A stretch of DNA of 64,000 nucleotides from Janthinobacterium lividum (GTDB lineage Bacteria; Pseudomonadota; Gammaproteobacteria; Burkholderiales; Burkholderiaceae_D), in NCBI RefSeq assembly GCF_011601275.1, contig NZ_JAAOLY010000001.1, positions 124,001 through 188,000 of the forward strand, given 5' to 3'. The position numbers and the translations under genes were made by a program. This document shows, in pieces, positions 20,930-30,859 of the stretch. Each line of letters begins with the position of its first letter. Position 1 is the first letter of the stretch. The notes beneath the pieces were generated by a model that was given only the letters and a program-made list of their open reading frames with translations, did no database searches and was not told the DNA's origin.

Positions 20930-23900
20930 TTAGTTGCGTTCGAGGTCGATATCGATACCCAGCGAACGGATTTCCTTGACCAGCACGTTGAACGATTCCG
21001 GCATGCCGGCGTCGATCACGTGGTCGCCCTTGACGAGGTTCTCGTACACTTTGGTACGGCCATTCACGTCATCGGACTTGACGGTCAACATCTCTTGCAA
21101 GACATACGACGCGCCATACGCTTCCAGTGCCCAGACTTCCATCTCACCGAAACGCTGACCACCGAACTGGGCTTTACCGCCCAGTGGCTGTTGCGTCACC
21201 AGCGAGTAAGGACCGGTCGAACGCGCATGCATCTTGTCATCAACCAAGTGATGCAGTTTCAGCATGTGCATGACGCCGACAGTGACCTTGCGCTCGAACG
21301 CTTCACCGGTGCGACCGTCATACATGGTCACCTGGTTTTTCGAAGCGGTCATGCCCAGGTTCTTGGCGATGTCGTCCGGATACGCCAGGTCCAGCATGCG
21401 GCGGATCTCTTCTTCATTGGCGCCGTCGAACACTGGCGTTGCGAATGGAACACCTTTTTTCAGGTTTTCCGCCAGCTTCATGATCTCTTCGTCGTCGAAG
21501 TCGTTCAGATCTTCCGCACGGCCGTTGTCGTTGTAGATCGTCGTCAGGTACTTGCGCACTTGCTCGACCTTGGTTTGCGCCTTCAGCATTTCGCCGATGC
21601 GGATACCCAGACCCTTGGCAGCCCAGCCCAGGTGAGTCTCGAGAATCTGACCAACGTTCATCCGCGAAGGAACGCCCAGCGGGTTCAGCACAACGTCGGC
21701 TGGCGTGCCGTCGGCCATGTATGGCATGTCTTCCACAGGAACAATACGGGAAACCACACCCTTGTTACCGTGGCGACCTGCCATCTTGTCGCCCGACTGC
21801 AGGCGGCGTTTCACGGCCAGATATACCTTGACCATTTTTTGCACGCCCGGTTGCAGCTCATCGCCTTGCGTCAGTTTCTTGCGCTTCTCTTCGAAGGCCA
21901 GATCGAACTGGTGACGCTTCTCGTTGATCGATTCCTTGATCGCTTCGAGCGCTACCGCTGCATCGTCGTCCGCAGGGCGGATGTCGAACCAGTGGTATTT
22001 ATCCAGATCGGCCAGGTAGTCCTTGGTGATCTTGGCGCCTTTGGCCAGCTTTTTAGGGCCGCCGTTGACAACTTTGCCGATCAGCATTTTTTCCAGACGC
22101 TGGAAGGCATCGCCTTCAACGATACGCATCTGGTCGTTCAAATCCAGACGGAAGCGTTTCAGTTCGTCATCGATAATTTGCTGGGCACGCTTGTCGCGCA
22201 CGATGCCTTCACGGGTGAAGACTTGTACGTCGATCACGGTACCGATCATGCCCGAAGGCACGCGCAGCGACGTATCTTTCACGTCCGAGGCTTTTTCGCC
22301 GAAAATCGCGCGCAGCAGCTTCTCTTCCGGGGTCAGCTGGGTTTCGCCTTTAGGCGTCACTTTACCAACCAGGGTGTCGCCGGCTTGTACTTCAGCGCCG
22401 ATGTAGACGATACCGGACTCATCCAGACGTGCCAGCTGATTTTCAGCCAGGTTCGAGATGTCGCGCGTAATTTCTTCCGCGCCCAGTTTCGTGTCACGGG
22501 CCACCACCGACAACTCTTCGATGTGAATCGAAGTGTAGCGGTCGTCCTTGACGACGTTTTCCGAGATCAGGATCGAATCTTCGAAGTTCAGACCATTCCA
22601 TGGCATGAAGGCCACGGTCATGTTCTGGCCCAGCGCCAATTCACCCAGGTCGGTCGATGCGCCGTCGGCGATCACGTCGCGCTTGGCAACACGGTCGCCC
22701 ACTTGCACGATAGGACGCTGGTTGATGTTGGTGTTCTGGTTCGAACGGGTGTACTTGATCAGGTTGTAGATGTCGACGCCCACTTCACCAGCGGTCGCTT
22801 CGTCATCGTTGACGCGAATCACGACACGGCCCGCATCGATGTAATCGACGATACCGCCACGCAGCGCTTGCACGGTGGTGCCCGAGTCGACCGCAACGGT
22901 GCGTTCGATACCCGTACCGACCAGCGCTTTTTCCGGACGCAAGCAAGGCACAGCCTGGCGTTGCATGTTGGCGCCCATCAATGCACGGTTCGCATCATCG
23001 TGTTCGAGGAACGGAATCAGCGAGGCAGCGACGGAAACGATCTGGCCTGGGGCAACGTCCATGTACTGGATGCGCTCCGGGGAGACCAGGATGGTTTCGC
23101 CAGCTTCACGGGCCGAGACCAGTTCATCGGACAGCATGCCGGCGTCGTTGATGGTCGCATTCGCCTGAGCGATGATGTAGCGGCCTTCTTCGATGGCGGA
23201 CAGGTAGTCGATCTGATCGGTAATCTTGGAGCCTTCGACCTTGCGGTACGGGGTTTCCAGGAAGCCGTATTCATTCAGGCGGGCATACAACGCCAGCGAG
23301 TTGATCAGACCAATGTTCGGACCTTCCGGTGTCTCGATCGGGCAGACGCGGCCGTAGTGGGTCGGATGCACGTCGCGCACTTCAAAGCCGGCGCGTTCGC
23401 GTGTCAGACCGCCGGGTCCCAGAGCCGATACGCGGCGCTTGTGGGTAATTTCCGACAGAGGATTGGTTTGGTCCATAAACTGCGACAGCTGGGACGAACC
23501 GAAGAACTCGCGAATCGCGGCCGAAATCGGCTTCGAGTTGATCAGGTCGTGCGGCATCAGGTTGTCCGCTTCGGCTTGGCCGAGGCGTTCCTTGACGGCG
23601 CGCTCAACACGCACCAGGCCGGCGCGGAATTGATTCTCGGCCAGTTCGCCCACGCAACGTACGCGACGGTTACCCAGGTGATCGATATCGTCGACTTCGC
23701 CACGGCCATTGCGCAGTTCCACGAGGATCTTAATCACGGCCAGCACGTCTTCGTTCGACAGGGTCATGGCGCCGGTCAGTTCATCGCGGCCAATGCGGCG
23801 GTTGAACTTCATGCGGCCCACGGCCGACAGGTCGTAGCGGTCCGAGTTGTAGAACAGGCCATTGAACAGCGCTTCAACGGAGTCTTCCGTTGGCGGTTCG

Positions 23901-25036
23901 CCTGGACGCATCATGCGGTAGATCGCCACTTTCGCGGCCATCTGGTCGGCGGTATCGTCGATACGCAGGGTTTGCGAGATGTAGGCGCCCTGGTCCAGGT
24001 CGTTCGTGTACAAGGTCTGGATTTCGGAAATGTTGGCATCGCGCAAGCGGCCCAACAGATCTTCGGTCAGCTCATCGTTCGCGGAAGCGACGACTTCACC
24101 GGTGTCGCCATCGACGATGTTCTTCGCCAATACGCGGCCCAGCAGGTAGTCTTCCGGTACGGAAATGTGCTTGATGCCGGCAGCTTCGATATCACGCACG
24201 TGTTTCGCGTTGATACGCTTGTCTTTCAGCACCAGGGTCTTGCCCGACTTGTCGACGATGTCGAAACGCGCCACTTCGCCGCGCAGACGTTCGGCAACAA
24301 ATTCCATTTCCGCGCCTTCGGAGCGCAGGTTGAAATTGTCGAAGACAAAGAAATTGGCCAGGATTTGCTCATGCGACATGCCGATGGCTTTGAGCAGGAT
24401 CGTTACTGGCATCTTGCGGCGGCGGTCGACGCGGAAGAACAGGATGTCTTTCGGGTCGAACTCGAAGTCCAGCCACGAACCGCGGTAAGGAATGATACGC
24501 GCGGAGAACAGCAGTTTACCGGACGAGTGGGTCTTGCCGCGGTCATGCTCGAAGAACACGCCAGGCGAACGGTGCAGCTGGGAAACGATAACCCGCTCCG
24601 TGCCGTTGATCACGAACGAACCGGTGGTCGTCATGAGCGGCAATTCGCCCATGTAGACTTCCTGTTCCTTCATCTCTTTGACGACGGGCTTGGTTGGCGA
24701 TTCCTTGTCCAGGATCACCAGACGCACTTTCGCGCGCAGCGGCGACGCGAACGTCAGGCCACGTTGTTGACATTCTTTGACGTCAAAGGCAGGATCGCCC
24801 AGAACGTACGACAAGAATTCGAGACGCGCAAAACCATTGTGCGACACGATAGGGAAAATCGAAGTGAAAGCCGACTGCAGGCCATCATTCTTGCGGCCGG
24901 ACGGTGCTATGTCCTCTTGCAAGAAGCTATGATAAGACTCGAGCTGGGTCGCCAGCAGGAACGGAACGTGGTGAACGTTGGCGCGCTTCGCGAATGATTT
25001 GCGAATGCGTTTCTTCTCAGTAAATGAGTAGTGCAT
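20930..25036 (-). CDS. rpoB: DNA-directed RNA polymerase subunit beta
   Basis: 1368 residues from the ATG at 25036 ([18 protein letters not shown]), which matches the conserved beta N-terminus; the frame runs open to 25126 without meaning. It contains the rifampicin-binding region ([20 protein letters not shown], then [11 protein letters not shown]) with the usual sensitive-type residues, and later [10 protein letters not shown], where conserved lysines contact the nucleic acid. Catalyses RNA synthesis together with RpoC. Lies 244 bases after rplL, a gap that contains an attenuator-like hairpin. Confidence 0.98.
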   Translation of the reverse strand: MHYSFTEKKRIRKSFAKRANVHHVPFLLATQLESYHSFLQEDIAPSGRKNDGLQSAFTSIFPIVSHNGFARLEFLSYVLGDPAFDVKECQQRGLTFASPLRAKVRLVILDKESPTKPVVKEMKEQEVYMGELPLMTTTGSFVINGTERVIVSQLHRSPGVFFEHDRGKTHSSGKLLFSARIIPYRGSWLDFEFDPKDILFFRVDRRRKMPVTILLKAIGMSHEQILANFFVFDNFNLRSEGAEMEFVAERLRGEVARFDIVDKSGKTLVLKDKRINAKHVRDIEAAGIKHISVPEDYLLGRVLAKNIVDGDTGEVVASANDELTEDLLGRLRDANISEIQTLYTNDLDQGAYISQTLRIDDTADQMAAKVAIYRMMRPGEPPTEDSVEALFNGLFYNSDRYDLSAVGRMKFNRRIGRDELTGAMTLSNEDVLAVIKILVELRNGRGEVDDIDHLGNRRVRCVGELAENQFRAGLVRVERAVKERLGQAEADNLMPHDLINSKPISAAIREFFGSSQLSQFMDQTNPLSEITHKRRVSALGPGGLTRERAGFEVRDVHPTHYGRVCPIETPEGPNIGLINSLALYARLNEYGFLETPYRKVEGSKITDQIDYLSAIEEGRYIIAQANATINDAGMLSDELVSAREAGETILVSPERIQYMDVAPGQIVSVAASLIPFLEHDDANRALMGANMQRQAVPCLRPEKALVGTGIERTVAVDSGTTVQALRGGIVDYIDAGRVVIRVNDDEATAGEVGVDIYNLIKYTRSNQNTNINQRPIVQVGDRVAKRDVIADGASTDLGELALGQNMTVAFMPWNGLNFEDSILISENVVKDDRYTSIHIEELSVVARDTKLGAEEITRDISNLAENQLARLDESGIVYIGAEVQAGDTLVGKVTPKGETQLTPEEKLLRAIFGEKASDVKDTSLRVPSGMIGTVIDVQVFTREGIVRDKRAQQIIDDELKRFRLDLNDQMRIVEGDAFQRLEKMLIGKVVNGGPKKLAKGAKITKDYLADLDKYHWFDIRPADDDAAVALEAIKESINEKRHQFDLAFEEKRKKLTQGDELQPGVQKMVKVYLAVKRRLQSGDKMAGRHGNKGVVSRIVPVEDMPYMADGTPADVVLNPLGVPSRMNVGQILETHLGWAAKGLGIRIGEMLKAQTKVEQVRKYLTTIYNDNGRAEDLNDFDDEEIMKLAENLKKGVPFATPVFDGANEEEIRRMLDLAYPDDIAKNLGMTASKNQVTMYDGRTGEAFERKVTVGVMHMLKLHHLVDDKMHARSTGPYSLVTQQPLGGKAQFGGQRFGEMEVWALEAYGASYVLQEMLTVKSDDVNGRTKVYENLVKGDHVIDAGMPESFNVLVKEIRSLGIDIDLERN

Positions 25037-25206
25037 GGACACTCCGTGAGTGACAGAAAGGATAGAAAATTCAGGTTTTGCAAGTGTTCGTTTGCACCGC
25101 TGCGTGTGACACAGACGAAACCTCAAGGCTCTGCTTTCCGGCTTGAATCGAATAAAAACTGCTGCTACAACTACATGACAAATACGATGCAGACGACAAA
25201 GGAGCC

Positions 25207-25248
25207 AAAGTCGGATTTCCCCCCTTGCGAGGGGAAACCTCAGACTTT
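25207..25248 (-). promoter_or_regulatory. Attenuator or processing hairpin between rplL and rpoB
   Basis: Long stem: AAAGTC plus GGATTTCCCC pairs with GGGGAAACC plus GACTTT, with small internal bulges and an 8-base loop, centred in the rplL-rpoB gap. In E. coli this gap holds a partial terminator and an RNase III site that set the ratio of ribosomal protein to polymerase; position and strength of this stem fit the same role. No clean T tract follows on the minus strand. Confidence 0.6.
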
Positions 25249-25280
25249 GACTCGGGCGCTAACTGCCGCCGGTACAGATA

Positions 25281-25652
25281 TTACTTGATCGAAGCGGTTG
25301 CGCCGGCTTCTACCAGTTTCTTCTGTGCTGCTTCAGCGTCAGCTTTCGACACTGCTTCTTTCACAGTTTTTGGTGCGCCATCGACCAGGTCTTTAGCTTC
25401 TTTCAAGCCCAGGCCGGTGATTTCGCGAACTGCTTTAATAACGCCAACTTTGTTTGCGCCGAAGGTGTCAAGGATGACGTTGAATTCGGTTTGTTCTTCA
25501 GCAGCTGCTGCTGGGCCTGCTGCAGGACCGGCCGAAGCCATTGCTGCTGCGGACACGCCGAATTTTTCTTCGAATGCTTTAACCAGGTCGTTCAGGTCCA
25601 TTACGGACATGGCGCTAACTGCTTCCAGGATATCGTCTTTGCTAATTGCCAT
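25281..25652 (-). CDS. rplL: 50S ribosomal protein L7/L12
   Basis: 123 residues. N-terminal dimerisation domain (1-32), an alanine/glycine-rich flexible hinge (about 38-53), and a C-terminal domain with [20 protein letters not shown], which recruits elongation factors to the ribosomal stalk. Follows rplJ after 67 bases, as in the conserved L10 operon. Confidence 0.97.
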   Translation of the reverse strand: MAISKDDILEAVSAMSVMDLNDLVKAFEEKFGVSAAAMASAGPAAGPAAAAEEQTEFNVILDTFGANKVGVIKAVREITGLGLKEAKDLVDGAPKTVKEAVSKADAEAAQKKLVEAGATASIK

Positions 25653-25719
25653 TTTGAAACTCCTAAATTTATTACGTTAGTTACATCAGATTGGTACTGA
25701 GAGAAAAAAGCGCGCGCAA

Positions 25720-26259
25720 TTAAGCGGCTGCTGGGGCTTCTTCTGCTGCTGCTTCTGCAGGAGCTTCGGCGCCTTCGCCTTTTTTCGCTGCCAGGGCAGC
25801 CAGACCACGTGCAAAGCCCGAAACCGGAGCCAGCATAACGCCCAACAACTGCGAAATGAGGACTTCACGGCTAGGAATGCTCGCCAACGCGGTGACAGCA
25901 GCTGTATCCAGCGGCTTGCCTGCGTAGTTACCTGCTTTGATGACCAGTTTGTCGTTGGTTTTAGCGAAGTCAGCGATGACTTTAGCTGCTGCAACGGCAT
26001 CGGCCGAGATCGAGTAGATCAACGGGCCGGTCATGGCATCTGCCAGGCTGGCGAATGCGGTACCTTCAACGGAGCGACGAGCCAGAGTGTTTTTCAACAC
26101 ACGCAGGTACACGCCTTGGGCACGCGCTTTAGCACGCAGTTGCGTCAAGTGACCAACCTGGATGCCACGATATTCGGCCACGACGATCGTTTGCGCATTT
26201 GCTACTTGTGCGGAAACTTCGGCGACGACGGCCTTTTTGTCATTCAGATTGAGACTCAC
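25720..26259 (-). CDS. rplJ: 50S ribosomal protein L10
   Basis: 179 residues. The start is GTG at 26259: AAGGAGG lies six bases upstream and [15 protein letters not shown] is the usual L10 N-terminus. The frame's upstream ATG at 26292 would bypass that ribosome site. L10 anchors L7/L12 dimers to the ribosome at 23S rRNA and represses its own operon by binding the mRNA leader. The C-terminus is an alanine/glutamate-rich tail, slightly longer than in E. coli (165 residues). Confidence 0.96.
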   Translation of the reverse strand: MSLNLNDKKAVVAEVSAQVANAQTIVVAEYRGIQVGHLTQLRAKARAQGVYLRVLKNTLARRSVEGTAFASLADAMTGPLIYSISADAVAAAKVIADFAKTNDKLVIKAGNYAGKPLDTAAVTALASIPSREVLISQLLGVMLAPVSGFARGLAALAAKKGEGAEAPAEAAAEEAPAAA

Positions 26260-26579
26260 GGTCAACCTCCTTAAATGATGTTCGGCAATCACAACCGAGT
26301 GGTTGAGCGCCTTGCATCGGTTCGAACACGGCGTCCGAAGTCAAGAAGTACTAAACTGAGCGGATGGATTCACGCAGCATGAGGACTACAAAACTTGTTC
26401 GGGTACACCATCTGCGTTGGGCACTTGCCGTTGCCGGCAAGCCTATTAACCTTCTGCATGTGCGATCACAGTCGGCCCAACGGTCTTTGATTGTCTGCCT
26501 GCCTGGTGCGAACACCGGGCAGACAGCCCAAAGATGCGCCCGCAGCGCCCGAAGGCGCTACAGGACTTGATTCTGTTAC
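26260..26579 (-). promoter_or_regulatory. rplJ leader (candidate L10-binding leader)
   Basis: 320 bases between rplA and rplJ with no gene. It holds a perfect stem AGCGCC-CGAA-GGCGCT (26544-26559) just after the rplA stop and a longer bulged stem GTCTGCC...GGCAGAC (26492-26525). In bacteria this position usually carries the rplJL promoter and the leader bound by L10-L7/L12 for translational feedback. I did not identify the specific L10 kink-turn, so the assignment rests on position and structure. Confidence 0.5.
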
Positions 26580-27275
26580 TTAAGCTGCCAGGCTAGCCTG
26601 GTCAACACGGACGCCAGCGCCCATGGTCGACGACAGCGAAACTTTGCGCAGGTACACGCCTTTGCTCGATGCTGGCTTGGCTTTGTTCAGTGCGTCGATC
26701 AGTGCGACCAGATTCGATTTCAGATCTGCGTCAGCGAACGATTTACGGCCGATGGTAGCGTGGATGATACCGGATTTGTCGGTACGGTACTGAACTTGAC
26801 CGGCTTTCGCGTTTTTCACGGCGGTAGCAACGTCAGGAGTAACAGTGCCAACCTTCGGGTTAGGCATCATGCCGCGTGGGCCCAGGATCTGACCCAGGGT
26901 ACCAACGATACGCATGGTATCTGGCGAAGCGATAACGATGTCGAAAGGCATGTCGCCGGCTTTGATCTGCTCGGCCAGGTCTTCCATACCAACGATGTCG
27001 GCGCCAGCTGCTTTGGCAGCTTCCGCCTTTTCGCCCGACGCGAATACTGCAACGCGTACGGTTTTGCCGGTACCAGCTGGCAGCACGACGGAGCCGCGCA
27101 CCACTTGGTCGGATTTCTTAGGATCAACACCCAGTTGTACCGATACGTCGATCGATTCATTGAACTTGGCCGTTGCACACTCTTTGATCAGAGCGACAGC
27201 GTTGTCGAAAGCGTACACTTTGGTACGGTCGACTTTGGCTTTCAAAGCCTTGATACGTTTGGATAACTTAGCCAT
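26580..27275 (-). CDS. rplA: 50S ribosomal protein L1
   Basis: 231 residues, standard size. Contains the conserved [11 protein letters not shown] segment and the rRNA-binding [11 protein letters not shown] region. Its start overlaps the rplK stop by one base (TAATG), so the two are translationally coupled. L1 forms the mobile stalk that helps release deacylated tRNA and in other bacteria represses rplKA by binding the leader. Confidence 0.97.
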   Translation of the reverse strand: MAKLSKRIKALKAKVDRTKVYAFDNAVALIKECATAKFNESIDVSVQLGVDPKKSDQVVRGSVVLPAGTGKTVRVAVFASGEKAEAAKAAGADIVGMEDLAEQIKAGDMPFDIVIASPDTMRIVGTLGQILGPRGMMPNPKVGTVTPDVATAVKNAKAGQVQYRTDKSGIIHATIGRKSFADADLKSNLVALIDALNKAKPASSKGVYLRKVSLSSTMGAGVRVDQASLAA

Positions 27276-27709
27276 TATACAACACCTTCCACCGTGATAC
27301 CAATCGAACGAGCGGAACCAGCGATGGTGCGTACAGCAGCATCCATGTCGGCAGCGGTCAGATCAGGGGTTTTCAATTTAGCGATTTCTTCAGCTTGTGC
27401 GCGGGTCAGCGTACCGACTTTGTCGGTATGTGGCTTCGGCGAACCTTTGGTGATCGCAGCAGCTTTTTTGATCAGGTAGGTTGCTGGAGGCGTCTTCATC
27501 ACGAAGGTGAAGGACTTGTCAGCGAACGCGGTGATCACGACTGGAATCGGCATGCCTGGCTCCAGACCTTGGGTCTGTGCATTGAAGGCCTTGCAGAATT
27601 CCATGATGTTCAGACCACGTTGACCCAGAGCTGGACCGATTGGTGGGGATGGGTTTGCTTTACCAGCTGGCACTTGCAGCTTGATAAAACCAATGATTTT
27701 CTTTGCCAT
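27275..27709 (-). CDS. rplK: 50S ribosomal protein L11
   Basis: 144 residues. N-terminal [20 protein letters not shown], including the proline-rich thiostrepton-site loop, followed by the C-terminal rRNA-binding domain. Part of the GTPase-associated centre, where it supports factor-dependent GTP hydrolysis and the stringent response. Overlaps rplA by one base. Confidence 0.97.
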   Translation of the reverse strand: MAKKIIGFIKLQVPAGKANPSPPIGPALGQRGLNIMEFCKAFNAQTQGLEPGMPIPVVITAFADKSFTFVMKTPPATYLIKKAAAITKGSPKPHTDKVGTLTRAQAEEIAKLKTPDLTAADMDAAVRTIAGSARSIGITVEGVV

Positions 27710-27739
27710 GATGGCTCCTATCTTGGATTGAGTAGTAGC

Positions 27740-27766
27740 GCCCCGCCGATCCTACCCTGGCGGGGC
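27740..27766 (-). promoter_or_regulatory. Hairpin in the nusG-rplK spacer
   Basis: Perfect 8-bp stem GCCCCGCC / GGCGGGGC with an 11-base loop, about 30 bases before the rplK start and 59 bases after the nusG stop. It could be the L1-binding repressor site or a processing signal. No T run follows on the minus strand. Confidence 0.45.
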
Positions 27767-27824
27767 TCCTCTGACCGGATTTCACTGAGACTGCCGTGAC
27801 GCTCCTGGTGGCGCTTGATAATAC

Positions 27825-28451
27825 TTAAACTTTTTCGACCTGGCCGAATTCGAGTTCCACCGGGGTAGCGCGGCCGAAAATGGTGACCGAGACGCGCACT
27901 TTGGATTTCTCGTAGTTGACTTCTTCGACATTGCCGTTGAAGTCGGTGAACGGACCATCCTTGATGCGGACTTGCTCGCCCACTTCGTACAAGGTTTTTG
28001 GACGGGGCTTTTCAACACCTTCCTGCATCTGCTTCATGATGCCGTCGATTTCGCGCGCGGAGATCGGCGTCGGCTTATTCGACTTGCCACCAATGAAACC
28101 GGTAACCTTGCTGGTGTTCTTGACCAAGTGCCAGCTCTCGTCCGTCATTTCCATTTCAACCAGCACATAGCCAGGATAGAAACGACGTTCGGTGACGGAC
28201 TTCACACCATTTTTAACTTCAACAACTTCTTCGATCGGCACCAGGATCTGGCCGAACTGGTCTTGCATGCCCGCGCGCTCGATGCGCTCGGTCAGTGCGC
28301 GCATGACGCTTTTTTCCATGCCGGAATAAGCATGCACGACATACCAGCGCTTGCTGCTTACTGGCACGCTCAGCGCTGCACCAGTGTCCGCTACCGGAGC
28401 GTCGCCCGGAACGGACTCGTCCGCCGCTTCATCATGCACATTTTCGCTCAT
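27825..28451 (-). CDS. nusG: Transcription termination/antitermination factor NusG
   Basis: 208 residues. Start ATG at 28451 overlaps the secE stop (TAATG), which argues against the in-frame ATG four codons upstream. The NGN domain begins at [16 protein letters not shown] (about residue 34) and the KOW domain follows ([20 protein letters not shown]). NusG binds RNA polymerase, reduces pausing, and couples it to Rho or the ribosome. An acidic extension of about 32 residues precedes the NGN domain, against about six in E. coli NusG (181 residues). Confidence 0.96.
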   Translation of the reverse strand: MSENVHDEAADESVPGDAPVADTGAALSVPVSSKRWYVVHAYSGMEKSVMRALTERIERAGMQDQFGQILVPIEEVVEVKNGVKSVTERRFYPGYVLVEMEMTDESWHLVKNTSKVTGFIGGKSNKPTPISAREIDGIMKQMQEGVEKPRPKTLYEVGEQVRIKDGPFTDFNGNVEEVNYEKSKVRVSVTIFGRATPVELEFGQVEKV

Positions 28452-28834
28452 TATTTTTTCCAACCAAGAATTACGTCATACAACAAAAACTCGAGCAATT
28501 TATCCGTACCCCACAGGAAAATCGCCATGACCAGCACAAAGGCAAACACGATCGCAGTAATCTGCGTGGCTTCTTTGCGGGTAGGCCAAACGACTTTCTT
28601 GGTTTCGCGCACAGCTTCTTTGGCGAAATTGAGAAATTCACGGCCGGTCGTCGAGACATACAAGAGCGCAACAGCAATAACCAAACCAGCCACAAGCGCG
28701 CTTGCACGCACCAGAGCTGGTTGGCCTGCCAGGTAATAAAACCCGACTACTCCTGCAATCGCAGCTACTATTGCCAGCGCGACTTTTATCTTGTCACTCG
28801 ACGTGCTAACGGTTTGCACGGATTGATTTGACAT
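28451..28834 (-). CDS. secE: Preprotein translocase subunit SecE
   Basis: 127 residues from the ATG at 28834; the open frame to 28927 runs through the tRNA-Trp gene and is not coding. Three hydrophobic helices, and the conserved amphipathic segment [19 protein letters not shown] before the last one. A core subunit of the SecYEG channel. Same three-helix length as E. coli SecE. Directly followed by nusG. Confidence 0.95.
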   Translation of the reverse strand: MSNQSVQTVSTSSDKIKVALAIVAAIAGVVGFYYLAGQPALVRASALVAGLVIAVALLYVSTTGREFLNFAKEAVRETKKVVWPTRKEATQITAIVFAFVLVMAIFLWGTDKLLEFLLYDVILGWKK

Positions 28835-28866
28835 TTTTCTACTTTCGGTGCCCTGCACCTTGACGG

Positions 28867-28942
28867 TGGCAGGGACGGAGGGCATCGAACCCCCAACCTT
28901 CGGTTTTGGAGACCGACGCTCTGCCAATTGAGCTACGTCCCT
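28867..28942 (-). tRNA. tRNA-Trp (CCA anticodon)
   Basis: Acceptor AGGGACG pairs with CGTCCCT. D arm GCTC...GAGC, anticodon loop CTCCAAA, T loop GTTCGAT, and CCA encoded at the 3' end. Lies between tuf and secE, the conserved place for tRNA-Trp in this operon. A TAGAAT hexamer about 24 bases upstream could be a -10 element, but no matching -35 is evident. Confidence 0.97.
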
Positions 28943-28970
28943 ACGTAAAACTTTCGAGGAGTGCTATTCT

Positions 28971-28993
28971 ACCACCCAGGACGCCCCGGGTGG
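28971..28993 (-). other. Hairpin between tuf and tRNA-Trp
   Basis: CCACCC / GGGTGG with a 10-base loop. No T tract follows on the minus strand, so it is more likely a processing or stability element than a full terminator. Confidence 0.4.
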
Positions 28994-29008
28994 AAGCATA
29001 ACATTTCC

Positions 29009-30199
29009 TTATGCGAGGATTTTTGCAACCACGCCGGCGCCGACGGTACGGCCGCCTTCACGGATAGCGAAGCGCAGACCTTCTTCCATCGCGATCGGGT
29101 TGATCAGCTTGACGGTGATCGACACGTTATCGCCTGGCATGACCATTTCTTTGTCTGCTGGCAACTCGATCGAACCGGTCACGTCCGTCGTACGGAAGTA
29201 GAACTGTGGACGATAGTTGTTGAAGAATGGCGTATGACGGCCGCCTTCGTCTTTCGACAGAACATAGATCTCGCCGGTGAAGTGGGCGTGCGGCTTGATC
29301 GAGCCTGGCTTTGCCAGAACTTGACCACGTTGCACGTCTTCACGCTTGGTGCCGCGCAGCAGCAGACCAACGTTGTCGCCAGCTTGACCTTGGTCCAGCA
29401 GTTTGCGGAACATTTCCACGCCGGTGCAAGTCGTTTTGACGGTATCGGTGATACCGACGATTTCGATCTCTTCGCCGACTTTAACAATGCCGCGCTCGAT
29501 ACGACCGGTCACAACGGTACCGCGACCCGAGATCGAGAACACGTCTTCTACTGGCATCAGGAAAGCACCGTCAACAGCGCGCTCTGGCGTTGGGATGTAA
29601 GCATCCAGCGCATCGGCCAGACGCAGAACCGCGTCAACACCCATTTCGCCTTCTTTGCCTTCCAGCGCCATACGTGCCGAACCCTTGATGATTGGCAGGT
29701 CGTCGCCTGGGAATTCGTACTTCGACAACAGCTCGCGCACTTCCATTTCAACCAGTTCCAGCAGCTCTGCGTCGTCGACCAGGTCGCACTTGTTCAGGAA
29801 CACGATGATGTATGGAACGCCAACTTGGCGGGCCAGCAGGATGTGTTCGCGGGTCTGTGGCATTGGGCCGTCAGCTGCGGAGCACACCAGGATCGCGCCG
29901 TCCATCTGGGCTGCACCGGTAATCATGTTTTTGATGTAATCGGCGTGGCCTGGGCAGTCAACGTGCGCGTAGTGACGCGTTTCCGTTTCGTACTCGACGT
30001 GAGCGGTGTTGATCGTGATACCGCGCGCTTTTTCTTCTGGTGCCGCATCGATCTGGTCGTATGCTTTAGCTTCGCCGCCGAATTTCTTCGACAGAACCGT
30101 TGCGATTGCAGCGGTCAGCGTGGTTTTACCGTGGTCGACGTGGCCGATGGTGCCGACGTTGACGTGCGGCTTGGTCCGTTCGAATTTACCTTTTGCCAT
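29009..30199 (-). CDS. tuf: Elongation factor Tu
   Basis: 396 residues, the standard length. G1 GHVDHGKTT, switch [16 protein letters not shown]3 DCPGHADY and G4 NKCD are all present, followed by domains II and III. Delivers aminoacyl-tRNA to the ribosome as a GTP complex. Sits between tRNA-Thr and tRNA-Trp, as tufB does in E. coli; a second tuf elsewhere in the genome is likely from family habit. Confidence 0.98.
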   Translation of the reverse strand: MAKGKFERTKPHVNVGTIGHVDHGKTTLTAAIATVLSKKFGGEAKAYDQIDAAPEEKARGITINTAHVEYETETRHYAHVDCPGHADYIKNMITGAAQMDGAILVCSAADGPMPQTREHILLARQVGVPYIIVFLNKCDLVDDAELLELVEMEVRELLSKYEFPGDDLPIIKGSARMALEGKEGEMGVDAVLRLADALDAYIPTPERAVDGAFLMPVEDVFSISGRGTVVTGRIERGIVKVGEEIEIVGITDTVKTTCTGVEMFRKLLDQGQAGDNVGLLLRGTKREDVQRGQVLAKPGSIKPHAHFTGEIYVLSKDEGGRHTPFFNNYRPQFYFRTTDVTGSIELPADKEMVMPGDNVSITVKLINPIAMEEGLRFAIREGGRTVGAGVVAKILA

Positions 30200-30287
30200 T
30201 TTGAACTCCTAATGATTTGATTAGATTGCTCAGGCACACGCCCGACGGTCTGGTTTGAATTGCTTCTGTGCTGCCTGCTGCGAATTC

Positions 30288-30362
<75 letters not shown>

Positions 30363-30405
30363 TGTAATTTGTTGCATGCGATGCATCAAGCATCTGAACG
30401 GAAAC

Positions 30406-30479
30406 TGGAGCGGGTGAAGGGAATCGAACCCTCGTCGTAAGCTTGGAAGGCTTCTGCTCTACCATTGAGCTACACCCGC
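30406..30479 (-). tRNA. tRNA-Gly (UCC anticodon)
   Basis: Acceptor GCGGGTG / CACCCGC, anticodon loop CTTCCAA, T loop TTCGATT, encoded CCA. Confidence 0.97.
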
Positions 30480-30542
30480 GAGGTATCGTTCACTTTATCT
30501 TCACTTGCTTTTTGCTACTACCCAGTTTTCCTTGCAAAAACT

Positions 30543-30627
<85 letters not shown>

Positions 30628-30640
30628 GCGGGAACCGCAG

Positions 30641-30669
30641 AGTATGAAGCATCTACTCACAACTGTCAA
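30641..30669 (-). promoter_or_regulatory. Proximal sigma-70 promoter of the tRNA-tuf operon
   Basis: On the minus strand a perfect -35 TTGACA, a 17-base spacer and CATACT as -10. A GC-rich stretch (GCGGTTCCCGC) then runs to the tRNA-Tyr 5' end, typical of stringently controlled stable-RNA promoters. Confidence 0.8.
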
Positions 30670-30735
30670 CCTTATTTACTGATGCCTGACTGCTGCATTT
30701 GCGTATAAAGAAGAAGTTGGCTGCTTCGGGGCGTG

Positions 30736-30765
30736 ATTATAAGCTCCCGATTTGAGAATGTGCAA
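30736..30765 (-). promoter_or_regulatory. Distal promoter of the tRNA-tuf operon, with AT-rich upstream tract
   Basis: On the minus strand TTGCAC, an 18-base spacer and a perfect TATAAT. Just upstream (30777-30808) are A/T runs, including the palindrome AAAAAGTCGACTTTTT, placed like an UP element. They could also serve as the end signal of the response regulator gene to the right. Confidence 0.65.
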
Positions 30766-30859
30766 GGGTTGGCGCGAAAAAGTCGACTTTTTTCGCATTT
30801 TTTTTACCACCCCTGCCCGCAAGCCGCATTTTTCCGTCATTCGCCCCGCATTTTCCTGT

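Noticed and set aside
21020-24997. Open frame of 1325 codons antisense to rpoB
   Set aside because: Shadow of rpoB; rich in His, Gln and Arg as typical of antisense frames in GC-rich DNA.
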